Positions 17,842 to 24,858 of a DNA stretch of 64,000 nt are shown one piece after another. Origin of the DNA: an uncultured Pseudoflavonifractor sp. Its GTDB lineage: Bacteria; Bacillota; Clostridia; Oscillospirales; Oscillospiraceae. Under the pieces are notes generated by a model that saw only the letters and a program-made list of their open reading frames with translations, had not been told where the DNA came from and did no database searches. The stretch lies in assembly GCF_944387275.1 (NCBI RefSeq), contig NZ_CALXEG010000001.1:62001-126000 (forward strand), read 5' to 3'. Within the stretch, counting starts at the first letter, position 1. Each line of letters begins with the position of its first letter. A program made the position numbers and the translations under genes.

Positions 17842-17855
17842 TTGCATACAAAAAG

Positions 17856-17900
17856 AACGGGTGTGTTTCACCGGAACTCCGGCGGAACACACCCGTTTTT
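17856..17900. terminator. Bidirectional terminator between the 12-gene run and padR
   Basis: AACGGGTGTGTT (17856-17867) and AACACACCCGTT (17885-17896) form a perfect 12-bp stem, flanked by A-run on the left and TTTTT on the right. It serves both convergent transcription units. Confidence 0.92.
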
Positions 17901-18451
17901 CAGTTCTCTCCCAGCCGCTGGCGGCACAGCTGGATGCACCGCTCCAGCCAGGCGCAGCAGCCCTCTTCCCGCATGACGCCCCCCAGCAGCACCAGGTAGT
18001 CGCTGAACTCCTCCTCCCCCTCCGGGGGCACCCGGCTGAACTTGGCCATATTCTCCCGCAGGTGGTCCAACAGGGCCTTGTGCTGCTCCAGCTGGGGCTC
18101 CAGCAGGGCGATACGCCGACGGGGCGGGATGCAGTCGGAGAAGTAGAGCTGGAGCCGGAACTCGTCCTTGGGCACGGACCTTATCTTCAGCTGCCCCTCC
18201 GCCCACGCCCGCAGGGCGGCCCGGCCGCTGCCGGTGATGGAGTACACCTTTTTCTCCAGCACGGTGCCGGAGATCTCGATCTGGTACGCAATCAGGCCCT
18301 CGTCCGCCAGGGCCTTCAGCTCCGGGTAGATCTGGCTGTGCTTGGCGCCCCAGAACTCGGCCAGGGTGGTCTCAAACTCCTTGGCCAGGTCGTAGCCCGA
18401 CATATCCCGCCGGTTCAGCAGCCCCAGGATGGCATAGCGCAGGGTTCCCAT
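17900..18451 (-). CDS. PadR-family transcriptional regulator
   Basis: 183-residue PadR-like repressor. The N-terminal winged helix (LRYAILGLLNRRDMSGYDLAKEF... SQIYPELKALADEGLI) spans about residues 1-85. The C-terminal helical Vir-Act region (~95-180) mediates dimerisation. GAGGAGGAG precedes the ATG at 18451. It is divergent from the membrane protein at 18653, and the shared gap holds a perfect ATGT-N8-ACAT palindrome over that gene's -35 element, the expected PadR operator. The inducer is unknown; phenolic and cationic hydrophobic compounds are typical for the family. Confidence 0.9.
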   Translation of the reverse strand: MGTLRYAILGLLNRRDMSGYDLAKEFETTLAEFWGAKHSQIYPELKALADEGLIAYQIEISGTVLEKKVYSITGSGRAALRAWAEGQLKIRSVPKDEFRLQLYFSDCIPPRRRIALLEPQLEQHKALLDHLRENMAKFSRVPPEGEEEFSDYLVLLGGVMREEGCCAWLERCIQLCRQRLGEN

Positions 18452-18546
18452 GGTCTCTCCTCCTCTGTCAGGGTCATGGTGGTATTATACCATACTCCCG
18501 GCTTCATTTCCTCCAAAACGGCAAATGATTTGTTCCCTATATTTTA

Positions 18547-18568
18547 AACATGTAATAATTGACATGTT
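18547..18568. promoter_or_regulatory. PadR operator (perfect dyad over the -35 element)
   Basis: AACATGT (18547-18553) and ACATGTT (18562-18568) are exact inverted copies separated by 8 bases, giving the ATGT-N8-ACAT pattern recognised by PadR-type winged helices. The right arm overlaps TTGACA at 18559-18564, so binding would block RNA polymerase. Confidence 0.75.
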
Positions 18569-18587
18569 CATTTTTCCATGCTACCAT
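18559..18587 (+). promoter_or_regulatory. Promoter of the YczE-like membrane protein gene
   Basis: TTGACA (18559-18564), 17 bases, TACCAT (18582-18587). The consensus -35 is covered by the PadR dyad. Confidence 0.65.
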
Positions 18588-18652
18588 AAAATATAACAAC
18601 ACTCCGCCTCCTGGAGACGGAACGATATTTTGGAAGGAGTTTTGGTTCGGAA

Positions 18653-19315
18653 ATGGAAAAGTTGAAGCGCTACGTGGTATTTTTGATTGGACTGTTCGTC
18701 AACTCCCTTGGGGTGGCTCTGATCACCAAGGCCGATCTGGGCACCTCCCCCATCTCCTCGATCCCCTATGTGCTCAGCTTGAATTTTCCCCTCACCCTGG
18801 GACAGTTCACCGTGCTGTTCAGCCTGCTGCTCATTGTGCTCCAGCTGGTGATCCTGCGGAAAAACTTCCGCCCCGAGCACATTCTTCAGATCCCGGTGTC
18901 CTTTCTCTTCGGGTACTTCATCGACCTGTGCATGGCCCTGCTCTCCTTTGTCCAGCCCCAGGCGTACGGCATGAAGGTGCTCTATCTGCTGATCGGCTGC
19001 GTGGTCCTGGGCGTGGGCGTGTACATGGAGATGCTGGCCGACGTGGTCATGCTGCCCGGCGAGTCCTTTGTGCGCTCTGTGGTGTTCCGCTGGGCCACCG
19101 AGTTCGGCATGACCAAGGTGGCCTTTGACGTGACCATGACGGTGGTGGCGGCGGTGCTCTCCTTTGTCTTTGCCGGCATGCTCTCCGGCGTGCGGGAGGG
19201 GACCATTGTGGCCGCCCTGCTGGTGGGCTTCATCGCCCGGCTCATCAACCGCCGGCTGGAGTTCATGCCTCAGGCCCTGTTCGGCGGGACGCCCGCGCCC
19301 GAGTGTTCCGAATAA
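18653..19315 (+). CDS. YczE/DUF6198-like integral membrane protein
   Basis: 220-residue protein with five or six hydrophobic helices and the N-terminal pattern GLFVNSLGVALITKADLGTSPISS, characteristic of the YczE/YitT-like group of uncharacterised membrane proteins. Function is unknown; context suggests transport or membrane protection under control of the divergent PadR. The ATG at 18653 is used, with GGAAGGAG about 13 bases upstream, a little far. It ends before a strong bidirectional terminator shared with the MFS gene. Confidence 0.78.
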   Translation: MEKLKRYVVFLIGLFVNSLGVALITKADLGTSPISSIPYVLSLNFPLTLGQFTVLFSLLLIVLQLVILRKNFRPEHILQIPVSFLFGYFIDLCMALLSFVQPQAYGMKVLYLLIGCVVLGVGVYMEMLADVVMLPGESFVRSVVFRWATEFGMTKVAFDVTMTVVAAVLSFVFAGMLSGVREGTIVAALLVGFIARLINRRLEFMPQALFGGTPAPECSE

Positions 19316-19321
19316 GCAAAA

Positions 19322-19357
19322 AATCAGCAGCCCTTGACGGGCTGCTGATTTTTTTAT
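19322..19357. terminator. Bidirectional terminator between yczE-like and MFS genes
   Basis: AATCAGCAGCCC pairs with GGGCTGCTGATT around TTGAC, flanked by an A-run on the left and TTTTTTTATT on the right. Confidence 0.92.
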
Positions 19358-19360
19358 TGC

Positions 19361-20629
19361 TCAGTGGACCGGGACGGCCTCTTTTCTTCCGTCGGGCGCC
19401 TCCTGCCGCACTGTCTGGACAAAGAAGATGGCGCCTACGGCGAACATAAAGGCCAGGGCGCCCACGCCCAGGTTGACGCTGCCGGTAAGCTGGCTCACGG
19501 CGGAGACGGTGATGGTGCCCAGGAAGGAGGCGCCTTTGCCGCAGATGTCGTACAGGCCGAAGTACTCGCCGGACTTCTCCGGCGGGATGAGGCGGGCGAA
19601 GTAGGCCCGGGACATGGACTGGATGGCCCCCTGGAAGATGCCCACGCACACGGCCAGCACCCAGAACTGGTACTGCTCCTTCATCCACATGCCGTAGAGG
19701 GTGATGAGGAAGTAGGCGCCGATGCACACCAGGATCAGGCTGGCGGAGGAGAAGCGCTCGGTGAGGCGGCCGAAGAGGAGGGCGGCGGGGAATGCCACGA
19801 TCTGGGTCACCAGCAGCGCCAGCAGCAGCCCGGTGGTGTCCAGACCCAGGGCGGTGCCGTAGGCGGTGGCCATGTCGATGATGGTGTACACGCCGTCGAT
19901 GTAGAAGAAGAAGGCGATGAGGAAGAAGAGGGCCTTCCGGTTGTGGGCGAGCTCGGAGAACACCCGTCCCAGGCGGCGGAAGCTCTCGCCCAGGCGGCTG
20001 CCCCGGGCGGGGACGGCGTGCCGCTGTTCATAGGACCGCCACAGGGGCACGGACAGCAGCAGCCACCAGGCGGCAATGAGCAGGAAGGCCAGGGCCATGG
20101 CCACGTTGACCGGCATGCCCAGGGGCTCGTAGCACAGCACCAGCACCAGGGAGAGGACAAAGGGGATGCAGCTGCCGATATAGCCCCAAGCGTAGCCGTT
20201 AGCGGAGACCTTGTCCATCCGCTCAGGCTCGGTGATGTCGGTGAGCATGGAGTCATAGATGACCAGGCTTACCGAGTAGGCCGATTTGGCCAGGACAAAG
20301 AGCACCAGGAACCACAGCCAGGAGGACATGATGCCCAGGCCCACACAGCCCAGGGCGCCCACCAGCACGGAGAGGGAGAAGAGCTTCTTTTTCCAGCCGG
20401 GGAAGTCGGAGATGGTGCCCAGCACCGGGCCGCACAGGGCCACCACCAGGGTGGCGATGGAGGTGGCGTAGCCCCAGTAGGCCAGGTAGCTCACCTCGGA
20501 GAGGCCCGACCCACCGGCCAGGCTGTTGAAGTAGATGGGCATAATGGTGGATACCAGCAGGGTAAAGGCGGAATTGCCCACATCGTAGAGCACCCAATTG
20601 CGCTCCAGGGGCCGCAGTTTAAACTTCAT
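19361..20629 (-). CDS. MFS transporter, UMF1 (Atg22-like) family
   Basis: 422-residue major facilitator with twelve predicted helices. The N-terminus LRPLERNWVLYDVGNSAFTLLVSTIMPIYF is the UMF1/Atg22-like signature (NWVLYDVGNSAF), and family members are around 420-440 residues. Substrates of bacterial members are unclear, possibly amino acids or drugs. The ATG at 20629 has AAGGAG 7 bases upstream; an in-frame TTG at 20635 is too close to it. It overlaps the end of the upstream phospholipase-like gene by 11 bases, so the two are cotranscribed. Confidence 0.87.
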   Translation of the reverse strand: MKFKLRPLERNWVLYDVGNSAFTLLVSTIMPIYFNSLAGGSGLSEVSYLAYWGYATSIATLVVALCGPVLGTISDFPGWKKKLFSLSVLVGALGCVGLGIMSSWLWFLVLFVLAKSAYSVSLVIYDSMLTDITEPERMDKVSANGYAWGYIGSCIPFVLSLVLVLCYEPLGMPVNVAMALAFLLIAAWWLLLSVPLWRSYEQRHAVPARGSRLGESFRRLGRVFSELAHNRKALFFLIAFFFYIDGVYTIIDMATAYGTALGLDTTGLLLALLVTQIVAFPAALLFGRLTERFSSASLILVCIGAYFLITLYGMWMKEQYQFWVLAVCVGIFQGAIQSMSRAYFARLIPPEKSGEYFGLYDICGKGASFLGTITVSAVSQLTGSVNLGVGALAFMFAVGAIFFVQTVRQEAPDGRKEAVPVH

Positions 20630-21479
20630 AGACAAGCTCCTTTTCCAGACTCAGCACGGGGATCTTCTGCCAGTTGGCCCCGGCGCCAAAGGTGAGCTCC
20701 AGCCCGGCGGGCAGGGGCCGCTCCTCCTCCAGGCAGGGAAGATAGCCCTCCATCAGGGTGAGACACCGCTCCTCCGCCCGGTCCATCAGCTTTTTGAGGC
20801 GGACGCAGCTGTCCGCGCAGCGGGGATCGGGCTGGGGGTTGATGAGCAGGCCGTGCATCTCGGTGTAATTGCCCGACAGCTTGAGCACAGCCTTCACCAG
20901 ATTCCGTCTCCAGGCGCTGGGCGCCACCAGCAGGCGGTTGTAGAAGATCATGCTCCGCAGGGATTTTTCCACTTCCTCCGGCGTGACGGTGGAAAAGAAG
21001 GGGGCGATGACCCTGCTGTTTTCCGCCGTGGGGCGGATGTGACCGGTCAGGTCCTGGCGCACCGGGTCAAGCCCCTGTTCGGCCATGAGGCAGCGGTCAA
21101 ACTCCCCCTCGATCTCCGTGTGGGTGACGCCGCTGACGTGGATCTTCTGCTCGATATACCCGTGACAGGCGCTGTCCAGAGCGAAGTGGCAGAGGAAGCC
21201 CATGAGGTAGGCCCGGCCGGGTCCCCTCTCCCCGGCGGGCATGGCCCGCACCAGGGCGGCGGCCGGACCGAAGAAATCGGCGGCCGGCTTCTCGTGCTGT
21301 TCAAAGCCCACGGTGTTGACCCGGTTGACCGTAAGGGCCTTGTAGTAAAACAGGATGTCCGGCCCGTGGAGGCCGATGGCGAACAGCTCCTTTTGCGCGG
21401 GCGTCAGCCCCTTCAGGGCAGGCGGATCCCGGCGGAGAATCCGGTCCCCAAAATACTTGTGGGCGTAGGTGGATGGCAT
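20619..21479 (-). CDS. Zinc-dependent phospholipase C-like protein
   Basis: 286-residue protein of the zinc-dependent phospholipase C superfamily. Candidate metal ligands are in HKYFGDRIL near the N-terminus, GLHGPDILFYY near residue 57 and LCHFALDSACHGYIEQ near residue 105. No signal peptide is evident, so the protein may be cytoplasmic, and a toxin-like role is not supported. The ATG at 21479 has AAGGAG 8 bases upstream; the longer reading has none. It is cotranscribed with the UMF1 transporter. The true substrate in this housekeeping-like group is unknown. Confidence 0.78.
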   Translation of the reverse strand: MPSTYAHKYFGDRILRRDPPALKGLTPAQKELFAIGLHGPDILFYYKALTVNRVNTVGFEQHEKPAADFFGPAAALVRAMPAGERGPGRAYLMGFLCHFALDSACHGYIEQKIHVSGVTHTEIEGEFDRCLMAEQGLDPVRQDLTGHIRPTAENSRVIAPFFSTVTPEEVEKSLRSMIFYNRLLVAPSAWRRNLVKAVLKLSGNYTEMHGLLINPQPDPRCADSCVRLKKLMDRAEERCLTLMEGYLPCLEEERPLPAGLELTFGAGANWQKIPVLSLEKELVYEV

Positions 21480-21587
21480 GGAGAATCTCCTTTTGCTCGA
21501 TTTTCTGTTCCGGCAGCTATTGTACCATCCTCCCTTCGGCCCTTCCCCGCAGTTTTTGTAAAATGGAGACAAACTGTTTGTAAAATA

Positions 21588-21622
21588 AAGGCCGCCGGGA
21601 GAAAATTTCTCCCGGCGGCCTT
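21588..21622 (-). terminator. Terminator of the comEA-like/response regulator unit
   Basis: AAGGCCGCCGGGAGAAA (21588-21604) pairs with 21605-21622. On the minus strand the stem is followed by TTTATTTTA. Confidence 0.85.
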
Positions 21623-21635
21623 GCCGTGTTCTGAT

Positions 21636-22319
21636 TCAGCTGTTCTTGAAGTAGTAGCCCACGCCCCACTTGGTGAGGATGTACTCGGGGCGGGCGGGGT
21701 CCAGCTCCAGCTTCTCCCGCAGACGGCGGACGTGGACGTCCACGGTGCGGTAGTCCCCGGCGTACTCATAGCCCCACACCACGTTGAGCAGGTTCTCCCG
21801 GCTGTACACCCGGCCCGGATTGCGCATGAGCAGCTCGATGAGGTCGAACTCCTTGGCGGTCAGGTCCACCGGGGTCTCCCCCTTCCAGGCGGAGCGCTCG
21901 TCGGCGTCGATCACGATGTGTCCGGCGGTGAGGCGGGATTTCTTGTCCTTCTGTGCGGCCATGCCCGCCCGGCGGAGCAGGGCCCGCACCCGGGCCTTCA
22001 GCTCCAGGATGTTGAAGGGCTTGGTGATATAGTCGTCGGCGCCGCACTCAAACCCGATGATCTTGTCGGTGTCCTCACTGCGGGCGGTGAGCATGATGAT
22101 AGGCACGTTGGAGAACTCCCGGATGCGCATGCAGGCCTGGAGGCCGTCGATCTTGGGCATCATCAGGTCCAGGATGATGAGGTCGAAGCCGCCGCTGCGG
22201 GCCAGCTCCACCGCCTCTTCCCCGTCATAGCCGGTCTCCACCTGGTAGCCCTCGCTCTCCAGGTTGAATTTGATGCCCTTGACCAGCACCTTCTCGTCGT
22301 CCACAACCAGAATTTTCAT
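21636..22319 (-). CDS. OmpR/PhoB-family response regulator without adjacent kinase
   Basis: 227-residue two-domain regulator. The receiver domain (1-~120) has VVDDE at the start, phospho-Asp in LIILDLMMPKIDG (~52), and the conserved Thr and Lys (LTAR, ITKPF). The winged-helix domain (~130-227) has LTAKEFDLIELLMRNPG and VDVHVRRLREKLE. It resembles WalR/PhoP regulators. The ATG at 22319 begins MKILVVDDEK, the canonical family start. No histidine kinase lies in the unit; the upstream gene is a ComEA-like protein 32 bases away. Its kinase must be encoded elsewhere. Confidence 0.92.
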   Translation of the reverse strand: MKILVVDDEKVLVKGIKFNLESEGYQVETGYDGEEAVELARSGGFDLIILDLMMPKIDGLQACMRIREFSNVPIIMLTARSEDTDKIIGFECGADDYITKPFNILELKARVRALLRRAGMAAQKDKKSRLTAGHIVIDADERSAWKGETPVDLTAKEFDLIELLMRNPGRVYSRENLLNVVWGYEYAGDYRTVDVHVRRLREKLELDPARPEYILTKWGVGYYFKNS

Positions 22320-22351
22320 TGTTTGATTCCTCCACAGGGCGCTCGCCCTCA

Positions 22352-22807
22352 CTAAACGGTAATATAGTCGATGATCTGGGACAAAATCCCCTCGCCGATG
22401 CCGCTGACATTGGTGATGTCCTCCACCATGCGGAAGGGGCCGTTCTCCTCCCGGTATGCGATGATGGCCGCCGCCCGCTTCTCGCCGATGCTGGGCAGGG
22501 TCTGGAGCTCCTCGCTGCCGGCGGTGTTGATGTTGATCAGGCCGGTCTGCCCCTCTGTCTCCTCAGGCGCGGGCGACGGCGTCTGAGATGTGATTGCCGC
22601 AGGTTCTGTCTCCGCCGGAGGGTCGGAGGTTGTCGGCAGGAGCTGGGAGACCGACGGTGCGGTGCTGAGCTCCGGCTCCAGGCTGTACTGGGCGGTGATC
22701 TGCACGGTTCCGGCGGAATTCTCCCCTCCCAGGAACCACCCGGCAAAGAAGGCAAGGCAGGCGGTGGTCAGCATAAGCAGCACAAATTCCAGCCTGGAAA
22801 TCTTCAT
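22352..22807 (-). CDS. ComEA-like membrane-anchored helix-hairpin-helix protein
   Basis: 151-residue protein with an N-terminal membrane anchor (LEFVLLMLTTACLAFFAGWFL), a Pro/Thr/Ser/Glu-rich linker (~30-85), and a C-terminal pair of helix-hairpin-helix motifs starting ININTAGSEELQTLPSIGEKRA, the ComEA DNA-binding signature. ComEA binds incoming double-stranded DNA at the cell surface during transformation. No comEC or other competence gene is adjacent, and this protein lacks the SLBB domain of longer relatives. The ATG at 22807 follows AAAGGTGG by 10 bases; a TTG one codon upstream is equally possible. Confidence 0.85.
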   Translation of the reverse strand: MKISRLEFVLLMLTTACLAFFAGWFLGGENSAGTVQITAQYSLEPELSTAPSVSQLLPTTSDPPAETEPAAITSQTPSPAPEETEGQTGLININTAGSEELQTLPSIGEKRAAAIIAYREENGPFRMVEDITNVSGIGEGILSQIIDYITV

Positions 22808-22829
22808 CAAATTGTAACCACCTTTCCCG

Positions 22830-22858
22830 TTGCGCGGCCCGTCCTTCTTTGCTATAAT
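22830..22858 (+). promoter_or_regulatory. Candidate promoter of the D,D-carboxypeptidase gene
   Basis: TATAAT at 22853-22858 with TTGCGC 17 bases upstream (22830-22835). The leader from here to the start codon is about 115 bases and contains a large inverted repeat. Confidence 0.5.
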
Positions 22859-22890
22859 GAATTATGTAACCGAGTCTGTCCAGACGCATT

Positions 22891-22933
22891 CTTTGCCGCA
22901 GAGGTGGCCCTTCCGGCCGTTTTTGCGGCAAAG
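22891..22933 (+). repeat. Inverted repeat in the D,D-carboxypeptidase leader
   Basis: CTTTGCCGCA (22891-22900) and TGCGGCAAAG (22924-22933) are exact inverted copies. Between them GGCC..TTCC..GGCC can form a nested hairpin. No T-run follows directly. It may be a leader structure or a protein-binding dyad. Confidence 0.55.
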
Positions 22934-22977
22934 GGGCGTTATGGGATATATTATAACATAGTGTGCGGGAGTTTCCT

Positions 22978-24342
22978 ATGAAAAAAAATCGTCTTTTTTC
23001 TCTTCTTCTGACCCTGTCGCTGGTCTGCGCCATGCTGGCCCCCTTTTCCACCGCTTCGGCCAATTCTGTGGACGACTACGTGGTGAACGCCAAGTCCGCC
23101 ATTCTGGTGGACACCACCTACGGCGAGATCCTCTACGAGCACAACGCCCATGAGCGGACCTACCCCGCCAGCATCACCAAGGTCATGACCGGTCTGCTGA
23201 CCATCGAGGCTATCGAGCGGGGCGAACTGTCCCTGGACCAGCAGATCACCGTCAGCGAGCACGTAAACGACGGCATGATGTCCGGCGCCTCCACCCAGAA
23301 CCTGAAGCCGGGCGAGATCCTCAGCCTGAAGGACGTGCTGGCCTGTGCCCTGATCCCCTCGGCCAACGAGGCGTGCAACGTGCTGGCCGAGACGGTGGCC
23401 GGCTCCATCTCCGCCTTTGTGGACCTGATGAACCAGCGGGCCGCCGAGCTGGGCTGTGAGGACACCCATTTCATGAACCCCCACGGCCTCCACGATGAGA
23501 ACCACTACACCACGGCCTACGACATCTACCTGTTCTGCAACGAGGCCATGAAGCACGATATCTTCCGCGAGCTGGTCACCTCCATGAACTACACGGTCCC
23601 CGCCACCAATATGAGCGAGGAGCGCACCTTCTGGGACACCAACGCCCTCATCACCAGCTGGAAGTACAAGGGGTATACATACGAGTATGCCACCGGCATC
23701 AAGACCGGCTACACCCCCGAGGCGGGCTACTGCCTGGCCTCCTCCGCCACCAAGGGCGAGCGCTCCCTCATCGCCGTGGTCACCGGCTGTGAGCGGGCCG
23801 AGGGCGCCACCGGCAGCGACGGGTACACCCAGTTCTCCGAGAGCAAGAAGCTGCTGGAGTGGGGCTTCTCCAACTTCTCCTACCAGTCCATCATGAGCAG
23901 CAGCAAGCCCCAGCTGTCCATCCCCGTGACCCTCTCCGAGACCGACCACGTGGTGGCCGAGCCCAACGGCACCCTCTCCGCCGTGCTGCCCAACGACGTG
24001 TCCGCCGAGGACTTCAAGCAGAACGTGGAGCAGTATTACGACACCCTGGAGGCCCCGGTGGAGAAGGGCACGGTGCTGGGCAAGGTGACCCTCACCTACA
24101 ACGGCGAGGAGTACGGCTCCCTGGACCTGGTGGCTGTGGACACGGTGGAGCGCTCCGAGCTGCTCTACAACCTGGACCGGATCGAGAAGTTCTTCAGCCA
24201 GCTGTGGGTGAAGATCCTCCTGCTGGTGCTGGTGGTGCTGATTCTGGTGCTGGTGCTCCGGCTCACCCTGTTCGGCCGGCGCGGTCGGCGGAGCTACGGC
24301 GGCCGGAGCCGCGGCAGCTACCATGGACGCCGCCGCCGCTGA
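22978..24342 (+). CDS. D-alanyl-D-alanine carboxypeptidase (S11, low-molecular-weight PBP)
   Basis: 454-residue secreted serine peptidase that trims the terminal D-Ala from peptidoglycan stem peptides. A signal peptide (MKKNRLFSLLLTLSL...ASA) is followed by the catalytic SITK motif (Ser65-Lys68), SAN near 127-129 and KTG near 242. A beta-rich PBP5-like C-terminal domain is followed by a membrane anchor (VKILLLVLVVLILVLVLRL) and a basic Arg/Gly/Tyr tail. It is a DacA/DacF homologue, possibly the spore-cortex type, but paralogue assignment is not possible here. The ATG at 22978 has GGGAG 6 bases upstream. A terminator follows immediately. Confidence 0.92.
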   Translation: MKKNRLFSLLLTLSLVCAMLAPFSTASANSVDDYVVNAKSAILVDTTYGEILYEHNAHERTYPASITKVMTGLLTIEAIERGELSLDQQITVSEHVNDGMMSGASTQNLKPGEILSLKDVLACALIPSANEACNVLAETVAGSISAFVDLMNQRAAELGCEDTHFMNPHGLHDENHYTTAYDIYLFCNEAMKHDIFRELVTSMNYTVPATNMSEERTFWDTNALITSWKYKGYTYEYATGIKTGYTPEAGYCLASSATKGERSLIAVVTGCERAEGATGSDGYTQFSESKKLLEWGFSNFSYQSIMSSSKPQLSIPVTLSETDHVVAEPNGTLSAVLPNDVSAEDFKQNVEQYYDTLEAPVEKGTVLGKVTLTYNGEEYGSLDLVAVDTVERSELLYNLDRIEKFFSQLWVKILLLVLVVLILVLVLRLTLFGRRGRRSYGGRSRGSYHGRRRR

Positions 24343-24360
24343 TCTTCTCTTCTTCAAATC

Positions 24361-24395
24361 ATCGCCCCACGGATCATTCCGTGGGGCGATTTTTT
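24361..24395 (+). terminator. Terminator of the D,D-carboxypeptidase gene
   Basis: ATCGCCCCACGGA pairs with TCCGTGGGGCGAT around TCAT, followed by TTTTT. Confidence 0.93.
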
Positions 24396-24414
24396 GCGTT
24401 TTTCCGTCTTTCTC

Positions 24415-24443
24415 TTGACAGAACAGGTTTGTCGCGATAAACT
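24415..24443 (+). promoter_or_regulatory. Promoter of the blaI-like/M56 operon
   Basis: TTGACA (24415-24420), 17-base spacer, TAAACT (24438-24443). The perfect -35 and near-consensus -10 predict a strong promoter that needs repression, in line with the BlaI gene it drives. Confidence 0.75.
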
Positions 24444-24475
24444 AGTTTTGCAAGGAGATTTGTTCTAACAAACCT
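24425..24475. promoter_or_regulatory. Candidate BlaI operator region
   Basis: Two dyads. AAACTAGTTT (24439-24448) is a perfect palindrome over the -10. AGGTTTGT (24425-24432) and ACAAACCT (24468-24475) are exact inverted copies flanking it, reaching the transcribed leader. BlaI/MecI proteins bind short dyads over their own promoter, so either or both could be the site. Confidence 0.5.
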
Positions 24476-24495
24476 CGCAGGGAAAGGAGCCCGCT

Positions 24496-24858
24496 ATGGA
24501 CGACTATAAGCTGTTTGACGCCGAATACCGGCTGATGGATCTGGTGTGGACGGAGGAGCCGGTGAACTCCACCGCCCTGTCCCGCATGTGCCTGGAGCGC
24601 TTCGGCTGGAAGAAGCCCACCACCTACAATCTCATCCGCAAACTGTGCCAGCGGGGCTTCCTGCAAAATGAGGACGCCACTGTCACCGCCCTGGTGCCCC
24701 GGGAGCAGGTGGAGCAGTACGAGAGCGAGTCAGTGGTGGAGAAGTCCTTCGGCGGCTCCCTGCCCGCCTTTGTGGCCGCCTTCCTGCGGGGGAAAAAGCT
24801 CTCCCAGGCGGAGGCGGAAGAGCTGCGGCGCATGATCGAGGAGGCGGGCGATGAGTAA
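24496..24858 (+). CDS. BlaI/MecI/CopY-family transcriptional repressor
   Basis: 120-residue repressor. The N-terminal winged helix (residues ~5-75: AEYRLMDLVWTEEPVNSTALSRM... TTYNLIRKLCQRGFL) is followed by a helical dimerisation tail (~80-120). In BlaI systems the repressor is inactivated when the partner M56 metalloprotease senses an external signal. The M56 gene overlaps this one by 8 bases, so partner identity is clear. No beta-lactamase is nearby. The operon's own promoter carries candidate operators. Confidence 0.9.
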   Translation: MDDYKLFDAEYRLMDLVWTEEPVNSTALSRMCLERFGWKKPTTYNLIRKLCQRGFLQNEDATVTALVPREQVEQYESESVVEKSFGGSLPAFVAAFLRGKKLSQAEAEELRRMIEEAGDE

